Origin: Clostridium sp.
GTDB taxonomy: Bacteria; Bacillota; Clostridia; Lachnospirales; Lachnospiraceae
Assembly (NCBI GenBank): GCA_018377235.1
Contig: JAGZZT010000014.1
Location: forward strand, 62,001 to 126,000
Direction of reading: 5' to 3'
Length of the DNA stretch: 64,000 bases
This document shows positions 42,469 through 55,773 of this stretch, piece by piece. Position numbers and translations under genes: made by a program. Each line of letters begins with the position of its first letter. The first letter of the stretch is position 1. The notes beneath the pieces are model-generated. The model was not told the origin of the DNA. It worked only from the letters and a program-made list of their open reading frames with translations, and made no database searches.

Positions 42469-44295
42469 TCACGCATTTTCTGTCTCTTCTTTTCTGAAAA
42501 CAGGAAAATAAATCCTGAACACAGTTCCCCGTCCCAGCTCGCTCTCCACAGTAATAGTTCCTCTGTGTTCCTCCACCATCCTATGAACCAGGTAAAGTCC
42601 CAGCCCTGTTCCCTCTCCCGACTTTCTGGTGGTGTAAAAAGGATCAAAAATCTGACTTTTTACCTCTTCGCTCATGCCGCATCCGGTGTCAGAGAAGGTC
42701 AGCTCGTAAAATTCCTGTTCTGATTTTCCGAAAAAGAAACGATTTTCTGTCATATGTCTCCCCTTTCTCACTACGCCGCTGACTGTCAGGCGGCCTCCTG
42801 ACTCTCCCATAGCGTGAAAGGCGTTGGTGCATAAATTTAATACTATCTGGTGAATCTGTGTTTCATTTCCCCACATCCAGTAGGGTTCAAATACCAAATT
42901 CATGGAAATTTCTGTCTGAGACGGCTTTCCCGATTCCGCTACCAGCATAGCTTTAGCTGCCGTCTGACTGATCAAAAGCTCCTGAAAACTCTTCTTGGCG
43001 TTCTTCCCGCTGAAGGAGGAAATCTGACCGATAATTTCCTTGGCCTTCTCAGCAGAATTTAAAATTTCTGCAATATCGCCATAGTAGGGATTCTGCGGCT
43101 CCATTTCTGACAGCATCATAGCAGAATACCCCATAATCGGCGTCAGCAGATTGTTAAACTCATGGGCAATTCCTCCTGTCATGGTTCCAATCAGCTGAAG
43201 ACGCTGCTGATGTGCCATTGCCTCCTCCCTTTGTCTCAGCTCCTCCAGCCTCTCATTAACCTCCTTCAGACGGGCATTTTCCTTTTCCACATTTTTCTGA
43301 TGAAGAAACATCTTTCCAATCAGAAGCAAAAATAATCCAAAAAAGATTACAAGAAGCACTGCTGCAGCTACAATCCTCACAATGGCTTTCTGCATGGGAA
43401 GGGTAATATCTGCATAATCAATAACAGCGCTGACAATAAGAAAATCATCTCCTATTCTGGCCGGATCGTAGGCGGAAACCTTTTTCACAGGCCTGGGCGG
43501 ATCTTCGATCCACCAATAGGAATTATAAATCTCTACCCCTCCCTTTCCCTGATTCTGATGTTCAATCAGACGGGTCAAGTCTGTAAAATCCAGATCTGGA
43601 TACATTTCCATCCTGCCTGCAAGCACGTTCTGGCCAATCTGTTCCTCCACCTGATGCATAAGAATCAGCCCATCTGAAGATTTTACCATCACATACCCAT
43701 TTTTGCCCATTTTTATGTCGGCAGCTGTTTTTTCGTAGATATCATTGAAGCTTAAAAGGCAGGAAAGCCTGTTTCCTTCCTGGGTCCGCTTGGAAAGCTT
43801 CAGATAGCACCAGCCATTTTCATCCTGCAGAATAGACACGGTTAAATCCGCCTCCTTCTCTGTCATAAAACTGGCTGTATGAAGCGTCAGAGGCTCCTGG
43901 TTCTCTGCCCAGCTCTCTACTCTCTGTTCAGCATTTTCCCATGCCATGCCTTCTACGCTTCCTTCTCTTCCCTCCATAAATTCCATAAGAAGCTGCGTCA
44001 TCAGATTCTTATCTCCCTGTGCCGCAAGCCGTTCTGCCTCTTCAAAAAGGTCCAATCCTGTTTCCATCTCGAGATCTGACACCATCTCGTCCACAAATAC
44101 TTCTATCTGCTTGGATACGCTCTCCGAAATAGAGCGCAGCTGTCCGCTCTGCATCTGAATCATAGTCTTCTGATTGTCAGAAATCATATTTCCCACTAAA
44201 GTCAGCAAAATAGCCGCTGCTGCCAGCACAATTCCTGCTGCTGCTGCCAGATCCCTTCCGCGCTTTTTGAATGAAACGCGGCTGAAAAAAGCCAT
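42469..44295 (-). CDS. Sensor histidine kinase with extracellular dCache-like domain
   Basis: Encodes 608 residues. TM1 is at about 16-38 and TM2 at about 303-328; the roughly 265 residues between form a sensor domain outside the cell, resembling a double Cache ligand domain. After a coiled coil (EKENARLKEVNERLEELRQRE) comes the phosphoacceptor His near residue 378 in GGIAHEFNNLLTPIMGY, then N (HQIVLNLCTNAFHAM), G1 (FSDTGCGM) and G2 (GTGLGLYLVHRMVEEH) boxes. The HEFNNLL box is the NtrB/HWE-like type. It probably senses citrate or another carboxylate, given the adjacent CitMHS gene. Confidence 0.88.
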   Translation of the reverse strand: MAFFSRVSFKKRGRDLAAAAGIVLAAAAILLTLVGNMISDNQKTMIQMQSGQLRSISESVSKQIEVFVDEMVSDLEMETGLDLFEEAERLAAQGDKNLMTQLLMEFMEGREGSVEGMAWENAEQRVESWAENQEPLTLHTASFMTEKEADLTVSILQDENGWCYLKLSKRTQEGNRLSCLLSFNDIYEKTAADIKMGKNGYVMVKSSDGLILMHQVEEQIGQNVLAGRMEMYPDLDFTDLTRLIEHQNQGKGGVEIYNSYWWIEDPPRPVKKVSAYDPARIGDDFLIVSAVIDYADITLPMQKAIVRIVAAAVLLVIFFGLFLLLIGKMFLHQKNVEKENARLKEVNERLEELRQREEAMAHQQRLQLIGTMTGGIAHEFNNLLTPIMGYSAMMLSEMEPQNPYYGDIAEILNSAEKAKEIIGQISSFSGKNAKKSFQELLISQTAAKAMLVAESGKPSQTEISMNLVFEPYWMWGNETQIHQIVLNLCTNAFHAMGESGGRLTVSGVVRKGRHMTENRFFFGKSEQEFYELTFSDTGCGMSEEVKSQIFDPFYTTRKSGEGTGLGLYLVHRMVEEHRGTITVESELGRGTVFRIYFPVFRKEETENA

Positions 44296-44327
44296 CTGAA
44301 ATCCCCCCCTTTTGCATAAATTGTAAC

Positions 44328-44358
44328 AGCCGGAGATTTTCCTGTCAAATCTCCGGCT
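44328..44358 (-). terminator. Hairpin between citMHS and the sensor kinase
   Basis: Arms AGCCGGAGATTT (44328-44339) and AAATCTCCGGCT (44347-44358) are a perfect 12-bp pair. The minus-strand T-tract is weak (GTTACAATTT), so it may attenuate rather than stop transcription into the kinase gene. Confidence 0.6.
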
Positions 44359-44412
44359 GAAACTGTGTTTTTCATTCTATGAGGTTTTCATTATTTTTCT
44401 TCTCTTTGTATC

Positions 44413-45720
44413 CTAGAGAATAGGCAGATATCCTGTCACAAGTCCCATTGCCATAAAGATAACAAAGATTCCAATGCACCACTTGAAAATATAACCCTGG
44501 TACTGTGCCAGTGTAATTTCTGTCTTGTCCATTAACAGGTAGATAAATGGTACAAGCGGGCTTAAGAAATGGAAAGCCTGTCCCATGAGGGCAGCAAAAC
44601 CAATATTTAAGTCTGTAAATCCATATGCCTGAGCTGTAGCTGCTAACGGCGGAAGCACTCCATAGTAGAAGGCATCGTTATTTAACAGATATGTACCAGG
44701 TGCACTGATAACAGCGATAACAACGGCAAAGTATTTTGCCAGGGATTCCGGAATCACAGCTACCAGGAACTCTGCGATGGCATTGGACATACCTGCATCC
44801 TCCGGTCCGTTTAAGATTCCCATTAATACTCCTGCTCCCAAAACCATCATAACTACGTTGATCATGTCAGGAGCAATAGAACTGATGACATTTCTCTGTA
44901 CCTTCTGGTTCGGATAATTTACTAACAGGGCAATGGCTGTTCCCACGCCAAAGAGGATAGCTGAGGAGGCAAGTCCCATAATAAGAGCGGCGATAATACC
45001 GGCTGTGAGCGCCAGATTAAAGAGAATGAGTTTCGGTCTCTTCCATGCCTTCTCGTCATCGGACAGTTCAACCTTTACTGCCTGATTTTCCACATCCTTG
45101 CTGACGCCCAGGCGTTTTCTCTCCTTTAATCCCAGGTAGTAGGATACTCCGATTACATAGATGGCAGATAAAGCCATTCCCGGTACTAACGGTCCTAAAA
45201 TCTCTCCTGCATCCAGATTCATGACAGACATGACTCTGGCTGTCGGGCCGCCCCAGGGAATCAGATTCATAATACAGTTCTGAAGGATGATCAGGGTTGC
45301 CAGGTAAATTTTCTTAATCTTTAACCGCTCATAAATCGGAATCATTGCTGTACAGCAAATCATAACAGTTGTCGTTCCGTCTCCGTCCAGGGAAACAAAA
45401 GCAGCCAGTACTGCTGTTCCCACTAAAACCTTTAACGGATCTCCCTTGCACCAGGAAACAACCTTATCCACCATCGGATCGAACATTCCTGATGTCAGCA
45501 TAATTCCAAAATACAGAATGGCGAAGGTCATCATGGCGAAGGTGCTGGCCACATCCTTGATTCCTGCCATGGCATACTCTAACGTATCCCATCCATATCC
45601 TGCCAGAAGTCCGAACACGATAGGGATTAGAATCAGTGACGTAAAGGGGCTTAATTTTTTTGCCATAATCAGTCCCATGAATACCACGATCATGGCAAAG
45701 CCCAGAAGCGCTAAATACAT
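44413..45720 (-). CDS. CitMHS-family metal-citrate transporter
   Basis: Encodes 435 residues, with about twelve hydrophobic segments. The CitMHS signatures DGDGTTTVMICCTAMIPIYE and LIPWGGPTARVMSVM are present. The family imports citrate complexed to divalent metal by proton symport. A ctg-ccgg hairpin directly before the RBS (45740-45764) could modulate translation. The gene lies between a kinase downstream and a divergent response regulator upstream, a plausible citrate-responsive locus. Confidence 0.9.
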   Translation of the reverse strand: MYLALLGFAMIVVFMGLIMAKKLSPFTSLILIPIVFGLLAGYGWDTLEYAMAGIKDVASTFAMMTFAILYFGIMLTSGMFDPMVDKVVSWCKGDPLKVLVGTAVLAAFVSLDGDGTTTVMICCTAMIPIYERLKIKKIYLATLIILQNCIMNLIPWGGPTARVMSVMNLDAGEILGPLVPGMALSAIYVIGVSYYLGLKERKRLGVSKDVENQAVKVELSDDEKAWKRPKLILFNLALTAGIIAALIMGLASSAILFGVGTAIALLVNYPNQKVQRNVISSIAPDMINVVMMVLGAGVLMGILNGPEDAGMSNAIAEFLVAVIPESLAKYFAVVIAVISAPGTYLLNNDAFYYGVLPPLAATAQAYGFTDLNIGFAALMGQAFHFLSPLVPFIYLLMDKTEITLAQYQGYIFKWCIGIFVIFMAMGLVTGYLPIL

Positions 45721-45739
45721 ACTTTTTCCTCTCTCTCCT

Positions 45740-45764
45740 CTGCCGGCCTTTCCCTTTCCGGCAG
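45740..45764 (-). promoter_or_regulatory. Hairpin directly upstream of the citMHS ribosome binding site
   Basis: Arms CTGCCGG (45758-45764 in minus read, 45740-45746 partner) form a 7-bp stem adjacent to the GAGGAGAGAGG site. The rest of 45765-45915 is AT-rich with no convincing feature other than TATACT-like sequences. Confidence 0.4.
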
Positions 45765-45915
45765 AATTTATTTCTGGTTTTAAGTATATCGTCCTGTTCT
45801 TAATATCTCCTGAAAAAGTCTTAAAAAATGTTAAGATTTTCCCATATTTACACTTTTTAACAATATTTTAGCACATTCTTAGCGGCTATTTTTTGCATTT
45901 TCCTGTGTTTTATGC

Positions 45916-46020
45916 TAGCATCAGTGTACAAAGGGCAATACGGTCAGAATTTCTGACTCTTCGACCTCAAGCGGAGAGAATTGCGCTATGAGGCGTGTTG
46001 CTCCTTGTACACTGACGCTA
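45916..46020. repeat. MITE-like terminal-inverted-repeat element, copy 2
   Basis: A 105-bp element bounded by TAGC...GCTA with TIRs TAGCATCAGTGTACAAAGGG on the left and the near-complement CCTTGTACACTGACGCTA on the right. It is closely similar to the copy at 6797-6907 in inverted orientation, differing by about six extra bases and point changes. It occupies most of the gap between citMHS and the response regulator. Confidence 0.85.
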
Positions 46021-46109
46021 TCGTTAGTGAAGATAAAATTGGCAGTTGTCTGCCTGCCTCTGATGCAGATTTTAAAGTAATATAGAGAAACAGAGAGGAG
46101 GCCTCTTTT

Positions 46110-46814
46110 ATGGCTGAAGAAAAGATACTGATCGCAGATGACGATCCTGCTGTCCGCCGGCTCTTAGTCCGTGTAGTAGAATCAAACGGCTTTCAAGCCG
46201 TCACTGCCTGCGATGGAACAGAAGCCGCCCACCTGGCTTCCAGGGAATCCTTTGCCCTGATTTTATTAGATATTATGATGAATGGAAACGACGACGGTTT
46301 TCACGCCATCAAACGGCTCCGGGAAGCAGGCAACACCACTCCCATCATGGTTTTGAGCGGAAGAACCGGTGATTTCGACACACTCTACGGTCTCGATATC
46401 GGAGCGGACGACTATGTGGCCAAGCCATTTAATCCTGTGATTCTGGGCGGCAAAATCAAAGCTCTGATCCGACGAAACCAGGCGGGGAAAGAAGAAAAGG
46501 CCAGCATAATCCATGCCGGTCCCTTTTCCTATAATACCATTACCATGGAGCTTTTTAAAAACGGGACTTTTATCCCCCTCTCCTCCAGAGAACATGTGCT
46601 GATGCGGCTGTTTTTGGCCCACCCAGGCCAGGTATTCACCAAGGAACAGCTCTATGAACTGGTCTGGAACCACTCAGCTGTAGACGATAATGTTATCATG
46701 GTCTATATCAGCCATTTAAGAAACAAAATCGAAGACAATTCCAAAAATCCCTGTTACATTAAAACGGTCTGGGGTATCGGGTACACCTTCTCCTGTCCCT
46801 CCCCCTCCGCATAA
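46110..46814 (+). CDS. OmpR/PhoB-family response regulator
   Basis: Encodes 234 residues. The receiver has DDD at 10-12, the phosphorylation-site Asp54 in LILLDIMM and Lys in DDYVAKPF; the C-terminal winged helix shows SREHVLMRLFLAHPGQVFTK and VYISHLRNKIEDN. It is divergent from citMHS and separated from the sensor kinase by that gene. It could be the kinase's partner, although the NtrB-like kinase box and OmpR-type effector are an unusual pair. The start follows GAGGAGGCC. Confidence 0.9.
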   Translation: MAEEKILIADDDPAVRRLLVRVVESNGFQAVTACDGTEAAHLASRESFALILLDIMMNGNDDGFHAIKRLREAGNTTPIMVLSGRTGDFDTLYGLDIGADDYVAKPFNPVILGGKIKALIRRNQAGKEEKASIIHAGPFSYNTITMELFKNGTFIPLSSREHVLMRLFLAHPGQVFTKEQLYELVWNHSAVDDNVIMVYISHLRNKIEDNSKNPCYIKTVWGIGYTFSCPSPSA

Positions 46815-46837
46815 AATTTTTTCGTTTCCTGTCTGCT

Positions 46838-48031
46838 TTATTTTTCCCTGGAGAGAAGACTCCTCAGCCGCTCTGCGGCCTGTTTTGTGTTTTCTCTGGT
46901 GGAAAAAGCAGTCAGACGGAAATAGTTCTTTCCACAGGAGCCAAATCCCTCTCCTGGAGTTCCCACAATAGCGGCTTTTTCCAAAAGATAATCAAAAAAT
47001 TCCCAGGAATCCATTCCAAACGGACATCTCATCCAGATGTAAGGTGAATGAGTTCCTCCTGTGTGCCAAATTCCAAGCTCCTCCAGCACATCAGTAATCA
47101 GCTTTGCATTCTCTCTGTAATACTCCAGATTAGCTTTCACCTGGCGCTCTCCTTCTGCCGTAAACACAGCTTCCGCTGCTCTCTGTACCACATAGGGAAC
47201 CCCGTTAAATTTCGTAGTCTGGCGGCGCAGCCACAAACGGTTCAGCTGTTTCTGATTTCGCTCTAATGCCATGGGAATCACTGTGTATCCGCATCTTGTT
47301 CCTGTAAATCCCGCTTTTTTTGAAAAAGAAGCAAACTCTATGGCACAGGTCTCTGCCCCCTCAATTTCAAAAATACTGTGGGGCAGATCTCCATCCACAA
47401 AACATTCGTAAGCCGCGTCAAAAAGAATAACGCTTTCGTTTTCGTTTGCAAAATCCACCCACTTTTTCAACTGTTCTCTGTTGTAAACTGCTCCTGTCGG
47501 ATTATTGGGGGAACATAGATAAATTAAATCGGCTGCTTTCTTCGCATCCGGCATGGGAAGAAAGCCATTTTCTTCTCCTGCTCTGGAGTAAATAATTTTT
47601 CTTCCATCCATCCTATTCGTATCCACATATACGGGATATACTGGATCTGTTACCAGAACGGTACAGGAAGTACTGAAAATGTCAAGGATATTGCCCAGAT
47701 CACTTTTAGCTCCATCTGAAATGAAAATCTCATCTATGTCAAGCTGCACACAGAATTTCTTGTAATAATTCTGCACTGCCGTTCTTAAAAAATCATATCC
47801 CTGCTCAGGGCCATATCCCCGGAATGTTTCTGCCTGTCCCATTTCCAGAGAAGCTCTGCACAGAGCCTGTACGCACTCCTGGGGCAGGGGAAGTGTTACA
47901 TCTCCAATTCCCATGCGTATGATTTCTGCCCCCGGGTGCTCTGTTTTATAATGGTTTACTCTCTTTGCAATTTCTGCAAACAAGTAACTCTCCTTTAGCT
48001 GTCCATAATTACGGTTGATTTCTGCTGCCAT
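46838..48031 (-). CDS. dapL: LL-diaminopimelate aminotransferase
   Basis: Encodes 397 residues. A PLP type I aminotransferase whose start MAAEINRNYGQLKESYLFAE and GGTHSPYIWMRCP match DapL, with the PLP Lys in FASFSKKAGFTGTRCGYT. It makes LL-DAP directly from tetrahydrodipicolinate for lysine and peptidoglycan. 48 bp after carB, it appears to be the last gene of pyrG-purF-carA-carB-dapL. Confidence 0.95.
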   Translation of the reverse strand: MAAEINRNYGQLKESYLFAEIAKRVNHYKTEHPGAEIIRMGIGDVTLPLPQECVQALCRASLEMGQAETFRGYGPEQGYDFLRTAVQNYYKKFCVQLDIDEIFISDGAKSDLGNILDIFSTSCTVLVTDPVYPVYVDTNRMDGRKIIYSRAGEENGFLPMPDAKKAADLIYLCSPNNPTGAVYNREQLKKWVDFANENESVILFDAAYECFVDGDLPHSIFEIEGAETCAIEFASFSKKAGFTGTRCGYTVIPMALERNQKQLNRLWLRRQTTKFNGVPYVVQRAAEAVFTAEGERQVKANLEYYRENAKLITDVLEELGIWHTGGTHSPYIWMRCPFGMDSWEFFDYLLEKAAIVGTPGEGFGSCGKNYFRLTAFSTRENTKQAAERLRSLLSREK

Positions 48032-48079
48032 CGCGTGCTCCTTTCTGCCGTCTCTTTCTGCTTCTGACCGGCTTTCCTT

Positions 48080-51000
48080 CTAGTTTATTCTGTTCATATC
48101 TACCAGTTCTGTATTGTCTTCGTTATATCCGCTCATCAGGCAGTCTGCCAGTGCTGCCGCTGTATCAAGAGACGTCAGGCAGGGAATGCCTAAAAGGCAG
48201 GCTCTTCTCCTAATCCGTACACTGTCTCTGGCTGGTATCCTTCCCTTAGAGGATGTAGAGATAATATACTGAACTGCTCCGCTGTCTAAAATAGTCATAC
48301 TGTTGTATTCACTGTTTTCGTCAATTTTAGGAACCATATTAACTGAAAAGCCGGCATCACGAAGCACCTTGTAATTTCCCTCTGTAGCATAAAGAGTAAA
48401 TCCAAGGGAAGAAAATTTCCGGGCCAGAACAGGCAGTTCCTTTTTATCACTCCTTCTTACAGTAAAAAATACGCCTCCCTTGTGATACATTTTATATCCA
48501 GCGCCCAAAAGCCCTTTGTAAAGAGCCTCTTTCAGATCCCTGCCTACTCCCAGCACCTCTCCAGTGGACTTCATTTCCGGCCCCAGCTGAACGTCTACAT
48601 CAATCAGCTTTTCAAATGAAAAAACAGGAACTTTTACTGCTGTACAGCTGGACTTTGGATATAGTCCAGTTCCGAATCCCAACTCAGCCAGCTTCTTTCC
48701 AAAACTCACCTTGACTGCCAGGTCTATCATAGGAACACCTGTCACTTTAGACAGATAAGGTACGGTACGGGAAGCTCTGGGATTGACTTCAATCATATAG
48801 ATTTCCCCGTTTGCCACAATATACTGGACATTGACAATTCCAATCGCATTTAAGCCTCTGCAGAGCTTTTTAGTAATTTCTGCAATTTTCTCTTCTATTT
48901 CAGATGTCAGGTGAAGCGCCGGATAAATGGCGATACTGTCTCCAGAGTGAATTCCTGACCGCTCCACATGTTCCATAATCCCCGGAAGAAGCACGTCATT
49001 TCCATCATAAATCGCATCTACCTCAATTTCTGTTCCTTCCAGATATTTATCAATCAAAACTGGATTTTGAATATTCTGATCCAGAATGATCTTCATATAT
49101 TCCTTCATATCCGCATCATCAAAAGCAATGATCATATTCTGTCCTCCCAGCACATAGGAAGGGCGCATTAGAACAGGATAGCCCAAATCAGCAGCAGCTG
49201 TCAAAGCTTCTTTCTCCGTCATCACAGTATGTCCCTTGGGCTTTGCAATATGAAGCTTCTTCAGCAATTCATCAAACCGTTCCCGATCCTCTGCCATATC
49301 AATACTGTCTGCGCAGGTTCCCAAAATCCGCACTCCCATTTTCCACAGATATCTGGTAAGCCGAATCGCTGTCTGCCCGCCAAAGGCCACTACTACGCCG
49401 TATGGTTTTTCCACTGTCAGAATATGTTCTGTGTCTTCTCTGGTCAGAGGTTCAAAATACAGTCGGTCTGCCGTATCAAAATCAGTCGATACAGTTTCCG
49501 GATTATTATTCACAATCACTACTTCGCAGCCTAGTTCTTTCAAAACCCGCACACAATGGACGCACGCATAGTCAAACTCAATTCCCTGGCCAATCCGAAT
49601 CGGTCCGGAACCAAATACAACAACTGTCTTTTTCTGAGCATCTGTAAAAGAAGGCGCCTCGCTTTGGGTACCTTCTTCCATCTCCCCAAACACCGCGTAA
49701 AAATACGGAGTTTCTGCTTCAAACTCCCCGGCACAGGTATCCACCATCCTATACGCAGGGCTGACTTTTTCTTTCAGTGAAACGCCTGCCATAGCTTCAA
49801 TAGATTCATCTAAAAATCCCAGGCGCTTTCCCTGGATATACTGAGCCCGTGTCACCGCTTTTCCGGAAATTTCATTTTCATAATCTGCAATGTGTTTAAT
49901 TTTCCATAAAAACCAGCAGTCAATTTTCGTCACAGCATGAATGACATCCGGTTCTGTTCCTCTGCGCAAAGCCTCGTAAATGACAAACAGACGGCTGTCA
50001 TCTGCAATGGAAAGATGCTCTGAAAGTTCCTGATCTGACAGATTTCTTACCCAGGAAAGAGACAGGGTTTCTGTAGAAAGCTCTGCTCCTCTCACCGCCT
50101 TCATAACCGCAGATTCAAAACTATCTGAAATCGCCATCACCTCGCCAGTAGCCTTCATCTGGGTTCCCAGCGTTCTTTTTGCATAGACAAATTTTTCAAA
50201 CGGCCATTTGGGGAATTTAACAGCCACATAATCAAGAGCTGGCTCAAACGCAGCATACGTGGTCCCTGTCACTGCATTTTTAATCTCGTCCAGACAATAA
50301 CCTACCGCGATTTTCGTAGAAACTTTAGCAATCGGATAGCCGGTTGCCTTAGAAGCCAGCGCTGATGAACGCGAAACTCTTGGATTTACCTCTATTACCG
50401 CATACTCAAACGAATCTGGATTTAATGCAAACTGGCAGTTGCAGCCTCCCTCGACTTTCAGTGAATCTATAATAGCAAGCGCGGCAGAGCGAAGCATCTG
50501 ATACTCCCGATCCGCCAGAGTGACAGCTGGAGCTATAACAATGCTGTCTCCTGTATGAATTCCTACTGGATCAAAGTTTTCCATCGAGCAGACTGTAATA
50601 CAGTTTCCTGCTCCGTCCCGGATCACTTCAAATTCAATTTCCTTCCATCCGGCAATGCACCTCTCTACTAAAATCTGCCCGATTGGCGACAAAGAAATGC
50701 CGTTTTGAGCAATTTCTGCTAAGGACTCTTCATTCTCTGCGATTCCTCCCCCTGTGCCTCCCAGTGTAAAAGCAGGGCGCACAATGACCGGATAGCCTAT
50801 GTCCTTTGCAAACTGCAGAGCTTCCCCCACCTGTGTTACTACCTGAGACGGCACACATGGCTGGCCAATTGACTCCATAGTATCTTTAAACAGCTGTCTG
50901 TCTTCTGCTTTATCAATGGTTTCCCAAGAAGAGCCCAGCAGCCGGACGCCCTGCTCCTCTAAAAAGCCGCTATGAGCCAGCTGCATGCATAAAGTCAATC

Positions 51001-51283
51001 CCGTCTGTCCTCCCAGACCTGACAATATACTGTCCGGTTTTTCCTTCTTTATGATTCGCTTTATCGTTTCCAGAGTAAGCGGTTCTATATAAATCCTGTC
51101 AGCCATGATGTGATCTGTCATAATTGTAGCCGGATTTGAATTAACCAAAACAATTTCCAGCCCCTCCTCCTTCAAAGCCCGGCAGGCCTGGGCTCCTGCA
51201 TAGTCAAACTCTGCTGCCTGGCCGATTACAATGGGGCCGGAACCGATCACAAGCACTTTTTTTATCTGCTGGTTTAAAGGCAT
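48080..51283 (-). CDS. carB: Carbamoyl-phosphate synthase, large subunit
   Basis: Encodes 1067 residues from MPLNQQIKKVLVIGSGP, with AAGGAGG upstream. Two ATP-grasp halves are visible, as in all CarB: VIGSGPIVIGQAAEFDYAGAQA and later VFGSGPIRIGQGIEFDYACVHC, ending with an allosteric domain. It forms carbamoyl phosphate from bicarbonate, ammonia from CarA, and two ATP. The length is usual. It is the fourth gene of the pyrG-purF-carA-carB operon. Confidence 0.97.
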   Translation of the reverse strand: MPLNQQIKKVLVIGSGPIVIGQAAEFDYAGAQACRALKEEGLEIVLVNSNPATIMTDHIMADRIYIEPLTLETIKRIIKKEKPDSILSGLGGQTGLTLCMQLAHSGFLEEQGVRLLGSSWETIDKAEDRQLFKDTMESIGQPCVPSQVVTQVGEALQFAKDIGYPVIVRPAFTLGGTGGGIAENEESLAEIAQNGISLSPIGQILVERCIAGWKEIEFEVIRDGAGNCITVCSMENFDPVGIHTGDSIVIAPAVTLADREYQMLRSAALAIIDSLKVEGGCNCQFALNPDSFEYAVIEVNPRVSRSSALASKATGYPIAKVSTKIAVGYCLDEIKNAVTGTTYAAFEPALDYVAVKFPKWPFEKFVYAKRTLGTQMKATGEVMAISDSFESAVMKAVRGAELSTETLSLSWVRNLSDQELSEHLSIADDSRLFVIYEALRRGTEPDVIHAVTKIDCWFLWKIKHIADYENEISGKAVTRAQYIQGKRLGFLDESIEAMAGVSLKEKVSPAYRMVDTCAGEFEAETPYFYAVFGEMEEGTQSEAPSFTDAQKKTVVVFGSGPIRIGQGIEFDYACVHCVRVLKELGCEVVIVNNNPETVSTDFDTADRLYFEPLTREDTEHILTVEKPYGVVVAFGGQTAIRLTRYLWKMGVRILGTCADSIDMAEDRERFDELLKKLHIAKPKGHTVMTEKEALTAAADLGYPVLMRPSYVLGGQNMIIAFDDADMKEYMKIILDQNIQNPVLIDKYLEGTEIEVDAIYDGNDVLLPGIMEHVERSGIHSGDSIAIYPALHLTSEIEEKIAEITKKLCRGLNAIGIVNVQYIVANGEIYMIEVNPRASRTVPYLSKVTGVPMIDLAVKVSFGKKLAELGFGTGLYPKSSCTAVKVPVFSFEKLIDVDVQLGPEMKSTGEVLGVGRDLKEALYKGLLGAGYKMYHKGGVFFTVRRSDKKELPVLARKFSSLGFTLYATEGNYKVLRDAGFSVNMVPKIDENSEYNSMTILDSGAVQYIISTSSKGRIPARDSVRIRRRACLLGIPCLTSLDTAAALADCLMSGYNEDNTELVDMNRIN

Positions 51284-51346
51284 AATCTTCCTCCTTTTGA
51301 TTATCCGCAATATTTTTCTGCATTTCCGGTATCTGGCAAGTGTCTG

Positions 51347-52407
51347 TTACCTGCCAAGCATGGAAACAAATTCATCGAAGAGAAAATCTGTATCTTTCGG
51401 TCCCGCACAGGCCTCTGGGTGGAACTGAACCGAACATACAGGATATCCTTTGTAACGCAGCCCCTCATTGGTTCCGTCATTGACATTGATAAAAGAAGTT
51501 TCTGCAACAGATGGAGCCACGCTCCCTTCTTTTACCGCATATCCGTGGTTCTGAGAAGTAATGTAGATCTTCCCGGTTCTCATATCTTTTACCGGCTGAT
51601 TGGCCCCCCTGTGTCCATACTTCATTTTTTCCGTCTGAAATCCATGAGCCAGGGCCAGCAGCTGATGTCCCATACAAATTCCCATCATAGGGATACCGCA
51701 TATGGAAAGTTCCTTTAAATGTTCGATAATCTCCGGATTGTCAGACGGATCTCCCGGTCCATTCGTAAGAAAAATCCCATCTGGCTTATATTTCAGAATT
51801 TTCTCCGGAGCCGTTTGTGCCGGAAGCACCCACACATCGCAGTCCCTTTTCAAAAGAGATCGCAGGATATTATCTTTTCTTCCAAAATCCAGCATCACGA
51901 TCAGTCTTCTGCTTTTTCCTGCTCGGAATAAAGTCGGTTCGTGAATGGTGACCTGGGTAATCGGATGGCTGCAGCGGAACAGACGGATTTTCTCCAGATC
52001 TGCTGAATCAGGGTTATCTGTAATGGCTCCATTCATAGTTCCGCGCTCTCTCAGCAGCCTGGTCAGTGTTCTTGTATCAATGCCATAAAGTCCGGGAATG
52101 TGATGTTCTCTGAGGTAGCTGTCCAAATCTCCTTCACAGCGAAAATTAGACGGATGACTGCACCACTCTCTGACAATATAGGCAGAAGGTCCGACTGTGC
52201 CGCTTTCCTGATCTTCCCGGATGATTCCATAATTTCCAATCAGAGGAAAGGTCTGAACCACAGCCTGCCCCTTATAGCTCTTGTCTGTCAGCGTTTCCAT
52301 ATATCCTGTCATAGCAGTAGTAAATACAATTTCCGCTGTTACTTCTCTGTCCGCTCCAAATGCCTTTCCTTTAAATACGGTTCCGTCCTCCAGTACAAGG
52401 TATCTGT

Positions 52408-52411
<4 letters not shown>
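51347..52411 (-). CDS. carA: Carbamoyl-phosphate synthase, small subunit
   Basis: Encodes 354 residues. A class I glutamine amidotransferase domain with the nucleophile Cys in GICMGHQLLALA and the His/Glu pair in CSVQFHPEACAG. It supplies ammonia to CarB. The start overlaps the purF stop by 4 bp (ATGA), so it is translationally coupled. Third gene of the operon. Confidence 0.97.
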
Positions 52412-55619
<3,208 letters not shown>

Positions 55620-55633
55620 TTATTTTGGAATCA

Positions 55634-55662
55634 TTTATACCGAAAATTTATTTTTTTGTCAA
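55634..55662 (-). promoter_or_regulatory. Promoter of the pyrG-purF-carAB operon
   Basis: Minus-strand TTGACA (55657-55662) and TATAAA (55634-55639), with a 17-bp spacer. Near-consensus. Confidence 0.8.
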
Positions 55663-55738
55663 GCTTTTTTTCCTGTATATTTCTGGCTTACATCTGGTTA
55701 AATTTCTGTTAAAAATAGAATCTTTTCCAAAAAAATAA

Positions 55739-55767
55739 TTGACAGGCTCCCTATTCTGCGTTATATT
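55739..55767 (+). promoter_or_regulatory. Promoter of glnA-asnB
   Basis: Plus-strand TTGACA (55739-55744) and TATATT (55762-55767), with a 17-bp spacer. Confidence 0.8.
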
Positions 55768-55773
55768 ACCACA

